NCBI GenBank assembly: GCA_023425455.1
Contig: JAFACP010000452.1
Span: 1-11,182 of the forward strand
DNA from: Pseudomonadota bacterium
GTDB taxonomy: Bacteria; Pseudomonadota; Gammaproteobacteria; Enterobacterales; Enterobacteriaceae
Length of the DNA stretch: 11,182 nt
Direction: 5' to 3'
The notes under the pieces are model-generated. The model did not search any database. It was not told where the DNA came from and saw nothing but the letters and a program-made list of their open reading frames with translations. The position numbers and the translations under genes are program-made. Position 1 is the stretch's first letter; every line of letters begins with the position of its first letter. Positions 6,751-11,182 of the stretch are shown piece after piece.

Positions 6751-7885
6751 GGTCGGTATCATTGGTGGCGGTTTTATCGGCCCGGTCCATATTGACGCGC
6801 TGCGCCGTCTGGGCGATGTGCAGGTTGTTGCTCTCTGTGACAGCACCCTGTCCCTGGCGCAGGAAAAAGCGCGGGCGTTAGCGATCCCGCACGCCTTTGG
6901 CAGCGTGGAGGCGTTGCTTGCGCATCCGGATCTACAGGTTGTCCATAACTGTACCCCCAACCATCTGCACGCGCAGATTAACCGCCAGATTTTACAGGCG
7001 GGCAAACATCTGTTTTCCGAAAAACCGTTGTGTATGACCCCGGACGAGGCGCGTGAGCTGGTCGCGCTGGCGGAGCAGGCTGGTGTGGTGCATGGGGTCA
7101 GCTTTGTTTATCGTCAGTTTGCGATGGTGCGCCAGGCGGCCAGCATGATGCGTGCAGGGAGCAACGGACGGCTGTTTGCCGCGCACGGTAGCTACCTGCA
7201 GGACTGGATGCTCCAGGAGACCGACTACAACTGGCGGGTCGATGCGGTGCTTGGCGGCGCGTCACGTGCGGTGGCGGATATCGGTTCACACTGGTGCGAC
7301 ACGGTTCAGTTTGTCACCGGCCGGCGCATTACTGAAGTGATGGCGGATCTCTCTATCGTCTGGCCGACACGCAAGGCAAATGTGGCGGGGAATCAGACCT
7401 TCATCCATGACGCGCAGGCGAAGTATGAAGACAAACCGGTGACGACCGAAGATTTTGGCTCGGTGCTGTTGCGCTTTGACGACGGCAGTAAAGGCAGCTT
7501 TAACGTCTCGCAGGTCAGCGCGGGGCGCAAAAACCGCCTGACCTTTGAAATCAACGGCAGCGAGCAGTCTGTGGCGTGGGATCAGGAGATCCCGCAACGT
7601 CTGTGGATTGGCCGTCGCACGGACGCTAATCAGCTGCTTACTGACGATCCGGGGCTGATCAACCCGGATGTGGCCGACAGCGTCCACTTCCCCGGCGGCC
7701 ACACAGAAGGCTGGCCAGATGCGTTTAAAAATATGATGGCGCAGTTTTACCGTGCCGTGCAGGCGGGGAAAATGCCGGAAAAACCGCTGTTTGCAACGTT
7801 CCATGATGGTGCGAATGTGATGTATATCATTGATGCAATAGTTAAAAGTCATCAGCAGCAACGCTGGGTAGCGGTTGAGTGCTGA
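6743..7885 (+). CDS. Gfo/Idh/MocA-family NAD(P)-dependent sugar oxidoreductase
   Basis: Cytoplasmic NAD(P)-dependent dehydrogenase of 380 residues, a usual family length. The N-terminal Rossmann domain begins at once with KVGIIGGGFIG (dinucleotide motif GxGxxG-like, residues 5-13) and ends beta1-alpha-beta2 with LCDS. D33 at the end of strand 2 suggests NAD rather than NADP, though this is weak. HNCTPNHLH (68-76) and the family signature SEKPLC (92-97) carry the expected catalytic K94. The C-terminal domain has DIGSHWCD (179-186), with D179 and H183 spaced as in inositol dehydrogenases. Late residues include HFPGGHTEGWPDAFKN, a stretch common in the sugar-dehydrogenase members. It is translationally coupled to the TIM-barrel enzyme, which argues for consecutive steps. 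A likely role is oxidation, or re-reduction, of a ring hydroxyl such as C3 of a sugar or glycoside; the substrate is unknown. Confidence 0.9.
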   Translation: MIKVGIIGGGFIGPVHIDALRRLGDVQVVALCDSTLSLAQEKARALAIPHAFGSVEALLAHPDLQVVHNCTPNHLHAQINRQILQAGKHLFSEKPLCMTPDEARELVALAEQAGVVHGVSFVYRQFAMVRQAASMMRAGSNGRLFAAHGSYLQDWMLQETDYNWRVDAVLGGASRAVADIGSHWCDTVQFVTGRRITEVMADLSIVWPTRKANVAGNQTFIHDAQAKYEDKPVTTEDFGSVLLRFDDGSKGSFNVSQVSAGRKNRLTFEINGSEQSVAWDQEIPQRLWIGRRTDANQLLTDDPGLINPDVADSVHFPGGHTEGWPDAFKNMMAQFYRAVQAGKMPEKPLFATFHDGANVMYIIDAIVKSHQQQRWVAVEC

Positions 7886-7887
7886 GG

Positions 7888-7911
7888 TGTTGCCCGGTTC
7901 GCCGGGCAGCA
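7888..7911 (+). terminator. Hairpin between the oxidoreductase and repressor genes (possible weak terminator)
   Basis: TGCCCGG (7891-7897) pairs exactly with CCGGGCA (7902-7908) over a TTCG loop. Three further pairs, one of them G-U, extend the stem to 7888 and 7911. AAATTTA follows rather than a T run, so termination would be inefficient. It may reduce repressor synthesis relative to the enzymes or protect the upstream mRNA. Confidence 0.45.
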
Positions 7912-7960
7912 AATTTATGGTAGCCTGCATAAAACGCTAACTGCAGGATCAGCCGTCGAC

Positions 7961-8932
7961 ATGTCCATTCAGAAAATCGCTCAACTGGCAGGGGTATCCG
8001 TGGCAACGGTCTCCCGGGTGCTGAATAACAGCGATACCGTAAAAGCGAAAAACCGCGAGCGTGTTCTGCAGGCCATCAAAGAGAGCAACTATCAGCCCAA
8101 TCTGCTGGCACGCCAGCTGCGCACGGCGCGCAGCTATATGATTCTGGTGATGGTATCGAATATCGCCAACCCGTTCTGCGCTGAGGTGGTGAAAGGGATT
8201 GAAGAGGAGGCCGAGAAAAACGGCTACCGCATTCTGCTGTGTAATTCCGGGTCTGACATCGCGCGTTCGCGCTCGGGCTTAAGCCTGCTGTCCGGCAAGA
8301 TCGTCGACGGTATTATCACCATGGATGCCTTCTCAAAACTTCCCGAGCTGTCGGCCCTGATTGGCAGCGCGCCGTGGGTCCAGTGCGCCGAATATGCCGA
8401 CGCCGGGGCGGTCTCATGTGTCGGGATCAACGATGTTGATGCCGCGCAGTACGTGGTCAGCCAGCTGGTTGAACGCGGGCGCACACGCATCGCGCTGATT
8501 AACCATGATTTAAGTTACAAATACGCCCGCCTGCGCGAACGGGGTTACAAGAGCGTGCTTCATCTGCGCGGGCTCGACTATCAGGCGGTGGAGTACGCCA
8601 GCGATTTAAGCCCATCGGCAGGTGTGGCGGCGATGCAAACGCTGCTCAGGGCGGGGCCGCCGGATGCGGTGTTCGCCGTTTCCGATATTCTGGCCGCCGG
8701 GGCGTTGCGCGCGATCGAGCAAGCCGGGCTACGCGTGCCGGAGGATATTGCAGTGGTCGGTTTCGATGGGACGGAGCTGGCAGATATGATCTCGCTGACC
8801 ACCATTGAGCAGCCATCGCGCGAAATCGGGCGCAAGGCGGTCGATCTGCTGCTGAACAAAATCGACAACCCGGATGCGCCCACTGAGAGAGTGATGATGG
8901 ACTGGCGCTTTATCTCCCGCGCCAGTGCGTGA
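7961..8932 (+). CDS. LacI/GalR-family transcriptional regulator of the cassette
   Basis: DNA-binding repressor with a periplasmic-binding-protein-like ligand domain, 323 residues, close to the family norm. The N-terminal helix-turn-helix reads IQKIAQLAGVSVATVSRVLNN (residues 3-23, recognition helix from about 14) and resembles the GalR helix. The hinge region YQPNLLARQLRT (44-55) has the LLARQL type that inserts into a central CpG. The effector domain shows NPFCAEVVKGIEEEAEKNGYRILLCNS, DGIITM, and DAVFAVSDILAAGALRAIEQAGLRVPEDIAVVGFDG, followed by LTTIEQP, all standard for the family. ATG 7961 has AGGA at 7945-7948, a somewhat long 12-base spacer. No copy of the GTAATCGATTAC operator or strong promoter lies in the 75 bases before it, so it may be expressed by read-through of the operon and thus be autoregulated. 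The inducer is unknown. Its stop TGA directly abuts the mscM stop. Confidence 0.93.
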   Translation: MSIQKIAQLAGVSVATVSRVLNNSDTVKAKNRERVLQAIKESNYQPNLLARQLRTARSYMILVMVSNIANPFCAEVVKGIEEEAEKNGYRILLCNSGSDIARSRSGLSLLSGKIVDGIITMDAFSKLPELSALIGSAPWVQCAEYADAGAVSCVGINDVDAAQYVVSQLVERGRTRIALINHDLSYKYARLRERGYKSVLHLRGLDYQAVEYASDLSPSAGVAAMQTLLRAGPPDAVFAVSDILAAGALRAIEQAGLRVPEDIAVVGFDGTELADMISLTTIEQPSREIGRKAVDLLLNKIDNPDAPTERVMMDWRFISRASA

Positions 8933-10177
8933 TTATTGCGCGAGCGTGCCGGCGAGGGCGCGAATATCATTCCCGGTCGGCGACTGATGCACCCGTAAAC
9001 CGAACTGATCCACCACGGCGAAAATGTGATCGAAGATATCGGCCTGGATATCTTCATACTCTGCCCAGTCCACCGTGTTGGTGAAAGCATATATTTCCAC
9101 AGGCAGCCCGTTATCGTCTGGCGCAAGCTGACGCACCATTAAGGTCATGTCTTTGCGAATGCGCGGATGGTTCAGCAGATATTCGTTAAGATAGGCGCGG
9201 AACGTGCCAATATTGGTCATCTTCCGCAGATTCAGTACCGACTCCCCGGCGCCGTTCTGCGCATTCCACTGAGTAATTTCCTTATCGCGCGCCGCCATAT
9301 ACGGTTTCAGCAGTCTGGACTGAATTAAGCGCTGCTGCTCCTGTTCATCGAGGAAATGGATGCTGGTGGTATCAATATTCAGGCTGCGCTTAATCCGCCG
9401 CCCGCCGGAGGCGGACATTCCGCTCCAGTTGATAAACGCATCTGACACCAGCGCCCAGGTGGGAATGGTGGTGATGGTATTGTCAAAATTACTGACCTTG
9501 ACGGTCGTCAGGCCAATGTCCGTTACCGTACCGTTGGCGCCGTATTTCGGCATTTCCAGCCAGTCACCCAGCTTCAGCATGTCGTTGGCAGAGAGCTGAA
9601 TACCGGCCACCAGCCCAAGAATCGGGTCTTTAAATACCAGCATTAATACCGCCGCCATGGCACCGAGGCCGCTAATTAAAATAGCCGGAGACTGACCAAT
9701 CAGCAGGGAGATAATTAAAATCCCGACCAGGATCGCGCTGACAAGCTTAACGCCCTGGAAGATCCCTTTCAGCGGCAACTGCGAGGCCGTCGCCATTTTT
9801 TGCGACAGATTAAAGATCACATCCAGCAGCGAGAAGAATGCCAGCAGGGCATAGATCATGACCCACAGTTTGGCACAGGTTGTCAGTATTTCAGCCGCTT
9901 CGCTGCCCTTTTGCAGCCATAATACCGCCTGGACATTAACGATGATGCCCTGCAGGGTCAGCGCCAGACGGTGAAATAATTTATTCTGCGTGATGATTTG
10001 CAGCCACAGATGGCTGCTGGCCTGCGCGCGTTTTTCAAACGTCCGCAGCACAATCTTGTGCAAAATAAAATGAACAATAAGTGCGGTGAGAAAAATAATA
10101 CCAAAGATAATCACCAGCGAGGTGGTGTGATTAATTTCTATGCCTAATTTTTCAACCTGAACAATTAATTCCTGCAT
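8933..10177 (-). CDS. mscM: Miniconductance mechanosensitive channel MscM (YbdG), MscS family
   Basis: Inner-membrane MscS-superfamily channel that helps set the cell's response to hypo-osmotic stress. It has 414 residues; remembered E. coli YbdG has 415 and aligns throughout. Several N-terminal membrane segments (about 20-40, 70-90, 100-125, 142-165) lead to the pore-lining MscS segment [20 protein letters not shown] (165-184). The beta domain [20 protein letters not shown] and [20 protein letters not shown] follow. The C-terminal part has [25 protein letters not shown] and HQSPTGNDI, conserved in the YbdG group. V228 corresponds, as I recall, to E. coli V229, where V229A was reported to alter gating. 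ATG at 10175-10177 has AGGAGA eight bases upstream on the minus strand. It is convergent with the LacI-type gene, with no gap between the stops. Confidence 0.95.
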   Translation of the reverse strand: MQELIVQVEKLGIEINHTTSLVIIFGIIFLTALIVHFILHKIVLRTFEKRAQASSHLWLQIITQNKLFHRLALTLQGIIVNVQAVLWLQKGSEAAEILTTCAKLWVMIYALLAFFSLLDVIFNLSQKMATASQLPLKGIFQGVKLVSAILVGILIISLLIGQSPAILISGLGAMAAVLMLVFKDPILGLVAGIQLSANDMLKLGDWLEMPKYGANGTVTDIGLTTVKVSNFDNTITTIPTWALVSDAFINWSGMSASGGRRIKRSLNIDTTSIHFLDEQEQQRLIQSRLLKPYMAARDKEITQWNAQNGAGESVLNLRKMTNIGTFRAYLNEYLLNHPRIRKDMTLMVRQLAPDDNGLPVEIYAFTNTVDWAEYEDIQADIFDHIFAVVDQFGLRVHQSPTGNDIRALAGTLAQ

Positions 10178-10195
10178 AACGTCTCCTTTATTGAT

Positions 10196-10217
10196 GCAGC
10201 CCCATAATGGCGGCTGC
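10196..10217 (-). promoter_or_regulatory. Leader hairpin upstream of mscM
   Basis: GCAGCC (10196-10201) is the exact reverse complement of GGCTGC (10212-10217), with an inner CCA/TGG pairing around TTA or TAA. It lies about ten bases upstream of the mscM Shine-Dalgarno. On the minus strand no T run follows, so it is not a typical terminator for the upstream transporter. CATAAT, read on the minus strand just upstream (complement of 10224-10229), is a possible -10 without a clear -35. The function is unproven. Confidence 0.35.
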
Positions 10218-10244
10218 GGATCTATTATGCAAATTCACCCGGGC

Positions 10245-11182
10245 TCATTTTCCGGCGGGACAGGGCTTAACGGCAGGCGCGCACAGACGATGACGCATAC
10301 CCAGCGTGGCCAGCGCCAGTACAATCATCATGGCGGTTTCCACCGCCAGGAAAACGGTTATCGCCTGGGTGTAATCCCCGTGATGGTTTTGCAGCGCATG
10401 CAGCAAAATCGCGCCGAAAATCGCCGGCCCCAGCCCCAGCGCCGCCTGCTGTAAGGTGCTGAGGATTGCGCTGGCAGCACCGGCGTCGTCAGGCTGAATA
10501 TCGCGCATGCCAATACGGTAGAAGCTGTTGACTATCAACGCCTGCCCGTAGCCGACAAGGCCGGTCGCCGGTGCCAGCGTCAGCGCGGTGTTAGCCATCC
10601 CCCAGACGCGGAAGGTGGCGATCAGCGCCAGCAGGCCGGTTATCTGGACAGCCAGGCCGGTCAGCAGAATGGTGCTGGTGCTGTAGCGGGCAATCAGGCG
10701 CGGCGCGAACCACGCCGAGACAAAATAGGTTACGCCGAGCGCGATAAAACTGTTCCCGGACTGCCACGGCGCCATCCCGAGCCCGGTTTGCATGGTCAGC
10801 GCCATGCAGAACATAAACCCCGACCAGACGCTGAAGAACAGCAGGGCGATCAGCACGCCGAAGCGGATGCTGCCAGTCTGCAGCAGGCGCGGCGGGATCA
10901 GCGGATGGGCGTTCTGCCGCTCTTTGTGACGCGCGTTGATCGCCATCAGTAGCGCCAGCGGAATGATCGCCGCCAGCGCGGCTTTCAGCGGCCATGACCA
11001 GTGCCACTGCGGCCCCAGCGCTATCGGGAACAGCAGACAGCAGAGGATTACGGCCAGCAGCAGGGTGCCTTGCCAGTCAATACGCGAGTGCGTTTCACGC
11101 CGCGTTTCCGGAATGTAGCGGCGGCTCATCGCCAGCACCATCAGGCAGATGGGCGGTGGCTGGCTGGTGTCGGCGGATATCG
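10245..11182 (-). CDS. DHA2-type (EmrB/QacA) MFS efflux transporter, C-terminal part, runs off right edge
   Basis: Inner-membrane drug:H+ antiporter-type protein of the 14-segment DHA2 branch. About 312 codons are visible; the start and the first half lie beyond the window. The visible part begins near the end of the N-terminal six-helix bundle (RRYIPETRRE, then RIDWQGTLLLAVILCC, the usual R-x-D-W-x-G-x-x-L segment 7). It carries eight or so hydrophobic segments, and DDAGAASAILSTLQQAALGLGPA near the end is the conserved DHA2 segment with the G-A-A-S and Q-Q motifs. The protein ends in a short basic tail. An ATG at 11139-11141 exists, but the frame stays open to the edge and that Met falls inside a membrane segment, so it is not the true start. 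The gene lies 67 bases upstream of mscM on the same strand. Its substrate is unknown. Confidence 0.82.
   Translation of the reverse strand, partial: ISADTSQPPPICLMVLAMSRRYIPETRRETHSRIDWQGTLLLAVILCCLLFPIALGPQWHWSWPLKAALAAIIPLALLMAINARHKERQNAHPLIPPRLLQTGSIRFGVLIALLFFSVWSGFMFCMALTMQTGLGMAPWQSGNSFIALGVTYFVSAWFAPRLIARYSTSTILLTGLAVQITGLLALIATFRVWGMANTALTLAPATGLVGYGQALIVNSFYRIGMRDIQPDDAGAASAILSTLQQAALGLGPAIFGAILLHALQNHHGDYTQAITVFLAVETAMMIVLALATLGMRHRLCAPAVKPCPAGK

Overview
The window looks like a chromosomal segment from an enteric gammaproteobacterium, probably in the Enterobacter/Klebsiella/Citrobacter part of the Enterobacteriaceae. The strongest reason is that two genes are recognisable from memory as close homologues of E. 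coli PheP (phenylalanine permease) and YbdG/MscM (miniconductance mechanosensitive channel). The G+C-rich third positions and the style of the Shine-Dalgarno sequences also fit. No rRNA, tRNA, insertion sequence, integrase, CRISPR array or origin was seen, and coding density is high.

Layout, left to right. (1) Positions 7-2196 (+) hold a complete TonB-dependent outer-membrane siderophore receptor, followed by a Rho-independent terminator. (2) Positions 2313-2804 (+) hold a small GNAT acetyltransferase with its own probable promoter. (3) Positions 2877-4265 (+) hold pheP, with a GTG start and a Shine-Dalgarno that can fold into a leader hairpin; a REP-like palindrome follows the gene. (4) Positions 4402-8932 (+) hold a sugar-type cassette. 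Two identical LacI/GalR-type operators sit in tandem in front of a NupG-family MFS symporter, a xylose-isomerase-like TIM-barrel enzyme, a Gfo/Idh/MocA NAD(P)-dependent oxidoreductase and a LacI-family repressor. (5) Positions 8933-10177 (-) hold mscM/ybdG, which meets the repressor gene tail to tail with no base between the two stop codons. (6) Positions 10245-11182 (-) hold the C-terminal part of a DHA2-type MFS efflux transporter that runs off the right edge.

In E. coli, as I recall it, pheP and ybdG are convergent direct neighbours. Here the four-gene cassette sits exactly between them, so it reads as an accessory metabolic module in a conserved core junction. The likely working model (inference) is as follows. 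The symporter imports a nucleoside, glycoside or sugar. The Gfo/Idh/MocA enzyme oxidises a ring hydroxyl. The metal-dependent TIM-barrel enzyme epimerises or isomerises the keto-sugar, or acts next to the keto group. The LacI-type protein represses the operon through the paired operators until an inducer appears. There is no kinase, aldolase or glycosidase in the cassette, so the substrate and the way the product enters central metabolism are unknown. This cassette is the best candidate for an undescribed system in the window. The flanking genes look like ordinary enterobacterial genes.
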